NCBI GenBank assembly: GCA_031213475.1
Contig: JARUPZ010000014.1
Coordinates: forward strand, 3,638,535 to 3,702,534
Reading direction: 5' to 3'
Length of the DNA stretch: 64,000 bases
From: Nereocystis luetkeana
Lineage: Eukaryota; Sar; Phaeophyceae; Laminariales; Laminariaceae
Shown here: positions 1 through 9,239 of the stretch, one piece after another
How positions within the stretch are numbered: position 1 is the first letter of the stretch
How the letters are laid out: each line of letters begins with the position of its first letter
Translations under genes and position numbers: made by a program
Notes under the pieces: generated by a model
What the model was told of the DNA's origin: nothing
The model's database searches: none
The model's input: only the letters and a program-made list of their open reading frames with translations

Positions 1-1140
1 CCTGGCTACTTACAATTTTTGTTGGTTAGTGTGTGGGCTGCGGCTTCGAACAGGTTGATAGGCTATAAGCCTTGCTGAGTTTTAAGGAAGCGCGGGAGGA
101 ACAGAAATCGGAAGGGGGGGGGGGCAGAGAATGTTAACAAAATAGACAAGAGAAGGAGAGTATGGAGATAAGACGAGAGGGGAAATGTCAGAGACAGCGG
201 GGGGGTTTTTAGGGTTGGAAGAAATGGTAGAAAGCAAATAGTATATGTACTAATACCAGTAGGTAGTTGCCGCTAGGAAATCTCGCAGCACGATACTTGC
301 AGCTGACATCAACTTGTGTGCGTGGAGAGATTTTATTCCAATAAAAAAGTATTATGTCCGGATTTCTTTCGTTCCGAAGACTATAATACCGTGGTCGGTC
401 GTAGATGTTTTTGGCTTCGGTAACGTCGAAAGGAGTCCCTATTTTGTGACACCGTGTAAGCTGTAACAGGTAGTAAAGTAGAAACTCGCATACGCTTGTA
501 AAAATAGGACGGAAATCAGGATACAATTGTTGGGCGGAAAATACGGCATGTGTTCAGCGAGGCTGTAGAGCGATCACTTCCGACTCTCAAAGCAGAGACG
601 GAGAATGTCGGGTTGTCGCCGACTAAATGGGGCGCTGTTAAGTTTTTTTTGTGCAGCATCTAAGCATGTGCGAGAGGAGGACGTCAACTAAGAACGCAAC
701 TAGACGTCCTCGTAGGCTCTACTACCGAAGCACAAGGAGGTGCCGGAGGTATCTGTTGGAAGGGGGGGAGCAGAGGTGCTGAGAAACGAAATGAGGGAAA
801 AGGAGACGGGAAAGGTCAGAGAAAGGGGGTATCGGGTTGGCAATGGAAGATAGAGTGAGAAACGGACAATACATAAACTTGAAGTGTACTGTTGATCGAT
901 CTCTGAAGGTATAGACGCAGCTGGCACGGGAACGCGTGGTTGACTCCAGACAATAACACGGAACTTCTCTTATATATATTATTATATATCCGTGCTGTCG
1001 AGTGACGGCAGGTGGCGGCGCATCCACGTGATTATCCATCACATTGCAGGCACAATTAATCTCCCGCTCTTATAATCCCACGTCAATATATATATATATG
1101 GAACTCCCTGATACTAAATGAAACATCTACGTCGTGTCTA
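1..1140. other. Unassigned stretch, no gene seen
   Basis: I find no protein family, RNA gene or clear repeat here. The short open frames are of chance type. A TA-rich run lies near 1090-1100. The outer Copia element, transcribed on the minus strand, should end in an LTR here. The only hints are two minus-strand purine runs just before possible LTR starts, at about 1150-1165 and 1195-1207. I could not find a matching second LTR. Confidence 0.5.
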
Positions 1141-1982
1141 TTGAGCACAGTCAATATCCCCCCTGCTCACTATACACGGACCATACTTCAATAATATCCC
1201 CCCAGGTCGGTAACATGGCAATGTACGACTTCGCTGGGTCGATATATATATCTCTTCTTTATCATATGCCCAACTCATATGAACTTCAGAAACTCAAACA
1301 CCCAATATGTGACTCAAAAATCAAATTCTCGAATCAACACTCAAATCCTCAAACCATTGTTTAAATGCTCAAATCCATAGCCTCTCTCTGTTGTTGCAAG
1401 CATATAAAAATACCGAAATCCAATGCCAGGTAAAACGGCATTCTTCTCGGATTCAGCCACATAAAACGGCATTTTCCGCGGAATTGATTCAAATATATCA
1501 ATGTCTCTTCAGTCCTACCGATCTCTCTCACTTTCCGAATTATATTACTATCCAGACCTTCCCTCGCCAGAAAACACTTTCATATATGGACCGCACACGC
1601 CCCCAGGCGCTTCCTGGTCTCTCTCCAGTCTCAACAAAAAGGTGAATCACAAAATCCATCAGAAAAATACCACAGGAGTGGTCAATGAATCATGCCAATC
1701 AAAATAAAATCAAGTCAAGAAACTTGATGCCAGAGATCGCGAGGAACCCCGTTCCTCCGGACAAGAGTCTCCCCTTATCCCCTACTCCCGCCATAGATAC
1801 ACAGATCGCGACGGTAATGCGAGATAGCACATGGGTTTCCCCACTTGAAAATTATTTGACGTGGAGACCACTCGGAAAACACCAAAAAAAACTCAAAATC
1901 CATTACCAGAAACAAAACGATTTTATAGTTCAAACATATTCTTCACTCAAAAAAAAAAATAAAGCATCTCGGAAACAAGGCG

Positions 1983-4573
1983 TCAAAGGTTCATCAGAAA
2001 TTCCCGGTGGTAACAAAAAACCATGTTGTTGAGCGGCTTTGTTAAGAAGTCTGCACGCTGCTCCTCCGACTCTACATGGGTAATAACAAACTCCCCCTTG
2101 GAAATAAGTTCTCGCAAAAAGTGGTGTCGAACGTCGATGTGCTTAGAATTCGACGTGCACACTGGGTTTTGTGTCAGGTGCCTTGCCCCCTCGTTATCCT
2201 CGAAAACCGTAATGCATCGCTCCCCAAACCCTGGAAAAATGACACTCCAAACGTAGCGCAAGAACATCGCCTCCTTGATAGTGTCTGCTAGTGCTACATA
2301 TTCAGCCTCAGTGGTCGAGAGCGTAACGCATTTCTGCGTCCTAGAAAACCAGCACACACGCGCCCCAGCACACATGATAGCCCCACCTGAAACTGACCTC
2401 CTGTCAGTGGCTTTGTTGGCGTAGTCCGCATCCGCAAACGCTACCAGCTCAAGCCCGCTACCCTTCTGAAACGTAATGCCGAAATCACTCGTAGAAAAAA
2501 CAAACTCTAAAATACCGACCGCTGTCTCCCAGTGTACTTCCCTCGGCCTATTCGTGTACCAGGTACCTCCCTACCGCCCTCACCGCGTTCGCAATATCCG
2601 GTCGTGTTTGGTTCGCAAGGCACACCAAGCACCCCACCAACTCGCGGAAAGGCCAATCACCCACGGGTTCATTCTCGTCGAACTCTTCGAGCTTCACACC
2701 AGCCGAAAGCGGATTGTTCCTCCCAGAACTAACACCAAACCTCGCCGCGGTCCTTTCAGCGAACGCCTGCTGCGAAATCGTCAAAGTACCAGCATCCCAA
2801 TCCATCGAAAAACAACAACCAGCATACCACCGCAACTCGCCCAGATTGTTGATCGGAACAAGGCTGTTCAGGTCTTCACAGAACTGATCGCACCTAGAAT
2901 TGGGCCCTACAGCGAAAATATCATCCACATGAACCACTGTTACTATGGAGACAGAGCCCGACTCGACCAACCTCATGGCACACGCATCAGCGGGGCTCTG
3001 CTCAAAGCCTAGACTCTTCATGTGAGTGAGAAGGTGGTTGTGCCACGACCTCGACGCTTGCTTCAAGCCATAGAGGCTGCGGTTCAACCTGACTACCTTA
3101 CCGGACATTTCGCCGCAGCCAGGGGGCAGTCGCATGAAAACATCCTCATCCAAACTCGACTGCACGAACGCTTGCTCAGCATCAAAATGACACAAATCCA
3201 GACCCAACTCGCACGCGACGGCACCCAACAAACGGAAACAAGACGCTGCAGGGGTCGGAGCAAAAGTCTCAAAGAAATCAATACCCTCACGCTGCTTGAA
3301 ACCTCGTGCCACCAGCCTTGCTTTCGCCCGCACCACATCACCATGCTCGTTGGACTTCCAGGCGAAGACCCACTTCGCCGAGATGACGTTGAGCCCCTCT
3401 GGTTGCTACGTCGCTCCAAACGTCCCCGCGTCCGCCAGTTCATGATATTCCTTGTCCATCGCCTGCCTCCAGATCGTCGAATACTCGTCTACACACGCTT
3501 CAGCATACGAGTTCGGCGTCGAAAGCTCGCTTGCCGGGCGCGTGGGAAGGGGAGGATTCCCGCGCGGTGGGGCATGGTGGAAAAGTACATGGCCTATACC
3601 TTCCTGTGCTGCCATCAGCGATAGCAGCCCATGCCCCATAGCCTCGCGGTTCCGCGCGGTCTCCCCTCTTGTCCGCCCCCTCAGAACGTCCCCTTCCTCC
3701 GGGTGCCGTCCAGTTTCCCCCACTGTCCGACCACCCTGCACACCGCCACCACCCTCCTGGTGCCGTGCAGTCTCCCCCCTGGTCCGCCCCCTCAGTACGT
3801 CCCCTTCCTCCGGGTGTCGTCCAGCTTCCCCCACTGTCCGACCACCCTGCACACCGCCACCACCTTCCTGGTGCCGTGCAGTCTCCCCCCTGGTCCCCCC
3901 CCTCAGTACGTCGCCATCCTCCGGGTCCGGGATATAAGAACCCAGTTCCCGGGCAGCGCGCTGCGAAAGCTGTGGTTGCGATAACTGCTGCGGCGGCGAC
4001 GGCGATGATCTCGGCGGCGGCGGTGGCGACGGCGGTGGCGGTGATGGTGGCAGTGGCGGCGGCGGTGACGATGACGGCGGCAGCGACGGCGACGGTGATG
4101 GCGGCAGCGACGGCAACGGTGACGGCGGGGGCGGTGGCGACGGCGAAGGCGGCGACGGCGGCGGTAGCGGCGGTGATGATGGCGGTAGCATCGGCAGCAG
4201 TGGGGATGGGGACGGTAATCCGGGCCATACGTCAGGGCCTCTCAGAGGCTCCGGCGTACCCGGGGGCGGTGGTGACGGCGACGACGGTGGCGGGGAGCTC
4301 TCCTCCTCCAAAGGCAGTAACCCCACAAACGGCTTCCTCGGGTGCTCCCAAGTGACGTCGCGGGAAAACGACCTCCGGCCAGATGCCAGCAGAATCTTGC
4401 TGCAGTCAGCTGCGTGGTGGTTGCCGCCGTTGAGGTAGAAACAAGCCTCCGCCTTCGGCTCGGTCTTCAAGCTCCTCCTGACGTGGTGGAAACCTGGCTT
4501 CAAACATGGGAGCAGCGGCGCAAACGGTGCTCTCCCGTAAAATTTGCGGTACGGCGAGTGTATTTCCGGCTTG
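1983..4573 (-). pseudogene. Copia pol fragment: IN-RT linker, reverse transcriptase, RNase H
   Basis: Reading down from 4573, the SPYRKFYGR motif and the SRDVTWEHP box are the usual Copia integrase-RT junction. A long proline-rich linker (about 4330-3940) and 111-bp tandem repeats (3657-3935) follow. RT has KWVFAWK, ARLVARGF, DAEQAF, the SLYGLKQA box and the catalytic VHVDD (YVDD in most Copia). RNase H has ADADYA, the STTEAEYVA box and EDNEGA. A TAG at 3406-3408 interrupts the start of RT. The RT frame ends early at 2548 because of a 7-bp insertion (CCTGGTA on the minus strand) just upstream. Without it the frame runs on to the stop at 1983. The open frame into this region now begins with an ATG supplied by the nested LTR (MTLEVM at 4608). 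Confidence 0.9.
3657..3935 (-). repeat. 111-bp tandem repeat in the Copia linker
   Basis: About two and a half copies of a 111-bp unit, starting near 3657, 3768 and 3879. On the minus strand each codes a 37-residue Gly/Arg/Glu-rich unit containing GDVLRGRTRGETAR and GGGGVQGGRTVGE. It sits between the proline-rich linker and the RT domain. Confidence 0.75.
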
Positions 4574-4578
4574 TCCCT
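4574..4578. repeat. Target-site duplication, left copy (TCCCT)
   Basis: It matches 8099-8103 exactly. Collapsing the two copies restores the host Copia reading frame across the junction. Confidence 0.92.
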
Positions 4579-5179
4579 TGAAGGAAGGATCATAACCTCG
4601 AGGGTCATGACCTGAAGGAATAATGCATGTTGAGGCTCTGTCTTCTATGAGAAGAGATGCAGAGGCGGCACCGAAGTGTCTGTGAAGATCACTTGTGATG
4701 AAGAAAGAAGATGGTTTGAATTTGGCGCTTAATTGGCCATTATAGAAGGAATCTTGATCTCAGAGATCAAGAGGAGAAGAGGAAAGGAAAGGAAGAAGAG
4801 GAAATGGAATGATCGAGGTGGGCGCTGCCATCACCTGATCACGAGACAATGCCCATGCTTCGGGCAGGTTTATTCTACAGCAGCCCGTCAAGGTTCCGTG
4901 AACCGTTCCTAGCAATGTCCCAGTAACGTTCTATGTAGCGTACTCGTAACGTTCTATGGAACGTTACCTGCTACCTATTGTGGTAGACTAGCTACCCTGC
5001 GTTACGATCAGTATGATAGAGATAAGTTGAATACAGTGCGTCGGCAAGAAAGAACAAACTCAAGATTCGCCGCATATCGTATTTCTCCGCATCTATCATA
5101 AGATACTCTTAGTAAGCTCGTGTGAAGTGACTGCACATCACAATAGATATGAATGTCAACGTCCATATATATGCTGACA
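4579..5179 (-). repeat. 3' LTR of the nested element
   Basis: 601 bp, TG...CA on the minus strand. Nearly identical to 7484-8098. Its last bases supply an ATG that fuses in frame with the downstream Copia fragment. Confidence 0.92.
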
Positions 5180-5190
5180 CGCCCCCGTGA
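5180..5190 (-). other. Polypurine tract of the nested element
   Basis: On the minus strand a G-rich run (ACGGGGGCG) directly abuts the TGTCAGC start of the 3' LTR. This is where plus-strand DNA synthesis is primed in LTR elements. Confidence 0.6.
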
Positions 5191-5832
5191 TGTCAGTCAG
5201 TAGCTTACGCTTACGGTGTAGAAACCAGATACTCAGAAAATCATACTGCAAAATAGTACGAGATATTGAGAAAACTGGGACGTGTTGTCTAGTATATACG
5301 TGTGTACGTATTTCTCGTATTTAACTCGTATGACTACAGAGTAATACCTAGTGTAGGCGAAAATCAAGGAATAAAACAAATCGTGGTGTAATTACCAGCG
5401 ATGTATACCCTAGAAAATAAAGTGTTAACCCGTCTGCTGTGTCCAACGCGCCCCCTGAACGGATGCCTAAAGCAGAACAGTAGAAACTGTAGACATAAAC
5501 GTACTGGATTGTTTAGTGCATTCAGCATGGTTTGAGCGTGTCTGTATGATACGTACTCGAAGTAAAGCTATGCAAACGTAAACCTTCCCCACAAAAAAAG
5601 AAAAAAAGAAAAAACAGTAAGAAATAACCAGGCGCGTATTGCTGGAGGCTCTTCTGCTTCGTGGCGCAATGCTGCGTCGTAGTTGGTGTTGCTGCTCGTG
5701 ATGATCTTCATGTTCAGGAAGTAGAAGAGAGCAGAACGAAGTCGCTTGGAGAAATGGTTGTGAAATTATGCTGCTGGTAATAGTCCATATAGCTCCGATG
5801 ATAATGAAGAGATGGCTCGGCTGGACGTGGTG

Positions 5833-6843
5833 TCAGGTCCTGTGATGGTACGTTTTGAAAAGCAATAATTGAATGTATTTGCTGCGAAGAAGTCGCCGTC
5901 GGAAACTCTCGATCTCTGATCCCCCCGTACGTCCGTTGATAGACAAAGCGGGCGTTGGTTCGATCATGGGGGCGTTGCCTCGTGCGTTGCGTAGACCACG
6001 TTGATGCTGCAGATGTTTGCTCCGGGTAGTGTTGATGTTGTAGTACAGGAAGAAATGTTGTAGGTACTGCTGCTGCTGTAGAAGCCGCAGAAACTGGCTG
6101 CCGTAGAAGTAGAAATCCCAGGGGCCAATGCTGCAGGTACGTATGTAGTGATGTTGAACTCGAAGTCGCTGCGAAGAACAGGACGCCGATATGCCACCTA
6201 GAGGCCGTAGATATGAAGCGGAAGTGGTCGTACGAGTAGTAGACCTATATCGCGAAGTAGTCGTGGTAGTCACAGCAGTAGTCGAAGAAGCTGATGGAGT
6301 AGATGCAGCTGGGCGGTGTACCTCCATCGCTATGGATGACGTGTAGTCTGCGACGTTGAATCGGCCGTTGAGTTGACCGTAGCTGAAGTGAAGGCTAGAG
6401 CCATATTTGCTCCCCAGCTGTTGAACGATGTACGCACTATTGACGTGTGGATTCGTCCGGTGCAGGTTACACAAAGAGTGCTTGTGTGCAAAGAAAAGTA
6501 ATTTCCTAATCTAGTTCATGCGTGCATAGCAATGTTGAACTCGATGACCTGGCTTTGTGCAGTGTGAGCAGATCACTACTGCTACTCGTACACGCATGCG
6601 TAGACGCCCTTTCGCTATGAGCGAAAACCCGTTACGCAGGAGTATTGTTCGAGTATTATTTCCGAGTCTAAATTCGTGCCCCCCGCTTGGAGCGTGAAAG
6701 CCGTCGCTGGAAATGGATGCCCCGTATAGGCGTGAAAGCCCCGTATAGGCAGGAGGTGGTTCTCCCGATACTACGCTGAGTAGCTGATTCGTCAAAGACC
6801 TGGCTGCGTGTATTACAGCGCGTGTAGGTCTTGAACAATGCAC
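5833..6843 (-). pseudogene. Gag-like open frame with CCHC zinc knuckle
   Basis: Two open segments in the same frame (6843-6511 and 6474-5833) are separated by a TAG at 6511-6513. The first ends with a CX2CX4HX4C zinc knuckle at residues 92-105 (bases 6570-6529), C-SH-C-TKPG-H-RVQH-C. This is the nucleocapsid RNA-binding motif of retroelement Gag proteins. The downstream segment is Ser/Thr-rich and unlike any polymerase. The upstream part of a Gag may lie in the repetitive stretch 6600-7400, where I cannot follow one frame. Without a pol gene this would serve only to package the element's RNA. Confidence 0.65.
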
Positions 6844-7260
6844 TTGAAGAAGTGGCTTTACCGTGCTTCGCGCTCGATGGCGTGAAAACTGGCTTGAAAC
6901 TAACTTTGCTTGTGATGGCGTAGAAACAGTATTGTAACGTTCTTAGTACTTTACAGCGTGGAAGCAGTGTGAAAACTAGCTTCGCGTGTGATGAGCAGAA
7001 ATAGTTGTGTGACGTGTTCCACGCTTACACCTCCAAAGCAGCATTGAAAACAAAGTTTTGTGTGTGATGGCACAAAAATGGTCGCGTGGCTTATTTTGCG
7101 CTTACAGCGTGAAAACAATGTTATACCTGGTACGTACGAATACGAGTTTCGCGCGAGAAAGCGTGAAACCGGACTCCTTACTCGTACGTGCTGCGCGCGT
7201 GAATGCGCACCAGTAGTCCCCTTACCTGCTTCGCGCATGGGAGCGTGAAAGCAGTCCTCC
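6590..7260. repeat. Degenerate GCGTGAAA-motif array inside the nested element
   Basis: The word GCGTGAAA or a close variant recurs about ten times at 40-100-base spacing, often followed by a T/G-rich GTGTGATGG segment. It overlaps the region expected to code the N-terminal part of Gag. Confidence 0.55.
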
Positions 7261-7467
7261 TTGAGGTAACCCTGTAGAACACACTTGACGAAATTCGATG
7301 TAGATGTCGCCAGGTCGGTGCTGGTCCTGTGGTTGTTGGAGAACAAAAAATAGCTTTTCCTCCGCACTTGGAAACCGAAAAAACGTTCTTCGTAGTTCCT
7401 GTGGAACTTGACGAACCGATGGAGACGTCGTTCCGTTCCTTGGTGCCGGTCGATGTGTCGACTAGAA

Positions 7468-7483
7468 GTCGAGGCTCATAACC
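7468..7483 (-). other. Primer-binding site, tRNA-Met anticodon-loop type
   Basis: Minus-strand GGTTATGAGCCTCGAC directly follows the CA end of the 5' LTR. GGTTATGAG is complementary to CTCATAACC, the anticodon-loop sequence of methionine tRNA, rather than to a tRNA 3' end. Confidence 0.65.
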
Positions 7484-8098
7484 TGCAGGAAGGCTCATAA
7501 CCTCGAGGGTCATGACCTGAAGGAATAATGCATGTTGAGGCTCTGTCTTCTATGAGAAGAGATGCAGAGGCGGCACCGAAGTGTCTGTGAAGATCACTTG
7601 TGATGAAGAAAGAAGATGGTTTGAATTTGGCGCTTAATTGGCCATTATAGAAGGAATCTTGATCTCAGAGATCAAGAGGAGAAGAGGAAAGGAGAAGAAG
7701 AGAGGAAAGGAAAGGAAGAAGAGGAAATGGAATGATCGAGGTGGGCGCTGCCATCACCTGATCACGAGACAATGCCCATGCTTCGGGCAGGTTTATTCTA
7801 CAGCAGCCCGTCAAGGTTCCGTGAACCGTTCCTAGCAATGTCCCAGCAACGTTCTATGTAGCGTACTCGTAACGTTCTATGGAACGTTACCTGCTACCTA
7901 TTGTGGTAGACTAGCTACCCTGCGTTACGATCAGTATGATAGAGATAAGTTGAATACAGTGCGTCGGCAAGAAAGAACAAACTCAAGATTCGCTGCATAT
8001 CGTATTTCTCCGCATCTATCATAAGATACTCTTAGTAAGCTCGTGTGAAGTGACTGCACATCACAATAGATATGGATGTCAACGTCCATATGCTGACA
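7484..8098 (-). repeat. 5' LTR of the nested element
   Basis: 615 bp, TG...CA on the minus strand. It differs from the other LTR mainly by an extra 18 bp in the GGAAAGGAGAAG-rich part. Confidence 0.92.
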
Positions 8099-8103
8099 TC
8101 CCT
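8099..8103. repeat. Target-site duplication, right copy (TCCCT)
   Basis: Pairs with 4574-4578. Confidence 0.92.
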
Positions 8104-8940
8104 CACCCTTGCCGGCATGTTGATGACGCCGCTCGCGTACACGCAGGACTCAGCCCAAAGGGGCTGCGTCGCCGGCATCCTTGTATCGCCGAACAGGCGG
8201 GGGGGCTCCAGGCGGGACGCCATTGCAAGCTCCAGCGTCATTGCAATTCGCCGCTCGACCACGCCGTCATGTTTCGGAGAATCGACGGGCGTGTGCTCGC
8301 GGCGGATACCGTGATGGTTGAGCAGCTCCACGAACTCCGCCTTGGTGAACTCGGTGCCGTTGTCCGAGCGAAGGCACTCCACGATGGACGGAACACCCTT
8401 GGCGTTGATGTCGGCCAGAAAACCAGCGAGGCCTTCGGGACGTCGGACTTCCGCTTCAAGAAATACGGCCATCCCAGTCGCGAGTAGTCGTCGACGATCA
8501 TCATCATGTACTGCGCACCGCCAGCAGACGTCGACTGCTCTCCCGACAGATCCACGAACAGACGTTCCAGAGGCCTGGTGGAGCGGCACTCGGTCGTCCA
8601 CGGCACCGCCATCCTCCTCCCCTTCGCCTCAGAACATCCATCACACGAAATCAACTCCCCAAAAACCCTAATGCCCATCTGGCGTGCCGTCTCACGGAGA
8701 GTGTCAGCATGGGAGTGGGCAAGGGAAACGTGAAGGTCGTTAATATTAATCCTCCGCATTTTTCCGGGAGCCAAAACAGCGGCAGCAATCGGGGTCTCTA
8801 CAGTCCGCGTGGCGTCTACGTACGAACCTGCGTCCTTACGCATAAAGGACAATTGCCCATCCAACAAGTGAGCTCCCTGGGAATCTAAAGTCACCGGGCA
8901 TTTCAGCATTACTGCGTGAAGTGAAAACAGGTTCAAAGGA
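8104..8940 (-). pseudogene. Copia integrase fragment (GAG-pre-integrase, zinc and catalytic core)
   Basis: From 8936 down, LNLFSLH begins the GAG-pre-integrase segment. It is followed by the HHCC zinc domain (HVSLAHSHADTL, then CDGCSEAKGR). The catalytic core shows the first Asp in LFVDLSG and an IVDDYSR segment. After a frameshift near 8440 come the second Asp in SDNGTEF and the Glu in KHDGVVERR. WAESCVYASGVINMP is the typical core end before the nested insertion. All three DDE residues are present but in two frames, so the enzyme cannot be made as one chain. A TAA closes the frame just above 8940. Confidence 0.88.
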
Positions 8941-9239
8941 AGGGATTACTTGGTATCTCTGGACAGGTTTGCATATCAAGCCGGTACTCGTTGGTACGCA
9001 CGTGTGTTGTTGCTTAGGGATAGAAGAAGAGCAGCTGTATTTATTTCGTGCACGCGAAGACTGGTAGCCAAGCTCGTGCCTCGCTGGGAAAAGCCCTGGT
9101 TTTCCTTCTGAAAGATACGCTTCCCAAGTACCACAAATGACCCCAGTGCCTGAACCCAGGTGATTACCGGGCTTTTCGGCCCCATCCAAAGCAGCTCCAA
9201 AATTGGCGGTGTGAGGCACAGGCGTATATACATACTCGT

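Larger units (their letters stand above)
4579..8098 (-). mobile_element. Complete non-autonomous LTR retrotransposon nested in Copia integrase
   Basis: Two direct repeats of 601 bp (4579-5179) and 615 bp (7484-8098) flank a 2.3-kb interior. Read on the minus strand each begins TGTCAGC and ends in CA. The 5-bp target TCCCT is present at both edges (4574-4578 and 8099-8103). Just inside the upstream LTR, GGTTATGAGCCTCGAC (7483-7468) fits a primer-binding site complementary to the anticodon loop of a methionine tRNA, as in Drosophila copia. A G-rich tract (minus strand of 5180-5190) abuts the other LTR as a polypurine tract. The interior has a Gag-type zinc knuckle but no protease, integrase or RT. 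This is the structure of a Gag-only (TR-GAG/LARD-like) element mobilised in trans. The LTRs differ mainly by an 18-bp insertion and a TATA slip, so insertion is fairly recent. Confidence 0.92.
1983..8940 (-). mobile_element. Decayed Copia (Ty1/copia) retrotransposon, split by a nested element
   Basis: On the minus strand the order is integrase (8940-8099), then, after an inserted element, the integrase-to-RT linker, reverse transcriptase and RNase H (4573-1983). Integrase before reverse transcriptase is the Copia order. The two halves rejoin in frame at the 5-bp duplicated target: codons for MPARVRD on one side continue as DKPEIHSPY on the other. The frame is broken by a frameshift near 8440, a TAG at 3406-3408 and a 7-bp insertion at about 2557. 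No gag or protease is recognisable above 8940, where the frame closes, and no matching LTR pair was found. The element is inactive and probably truncated at its 5' end. Confidence 0.88.

Noticed and set aside
1060-1210. 3' LTR start of the outer Copia element
   Set aside because: Two purine tracts look like polypurine tracts, but without a second matching LTR the boundary cannot be supported.
3500-4355. Several overlapping Ala/Thr/Gly-rich frames on both strands
   Set aside because: They are shadows of the Pro-rich linker and 111-bp repeats in the Copia fragment.
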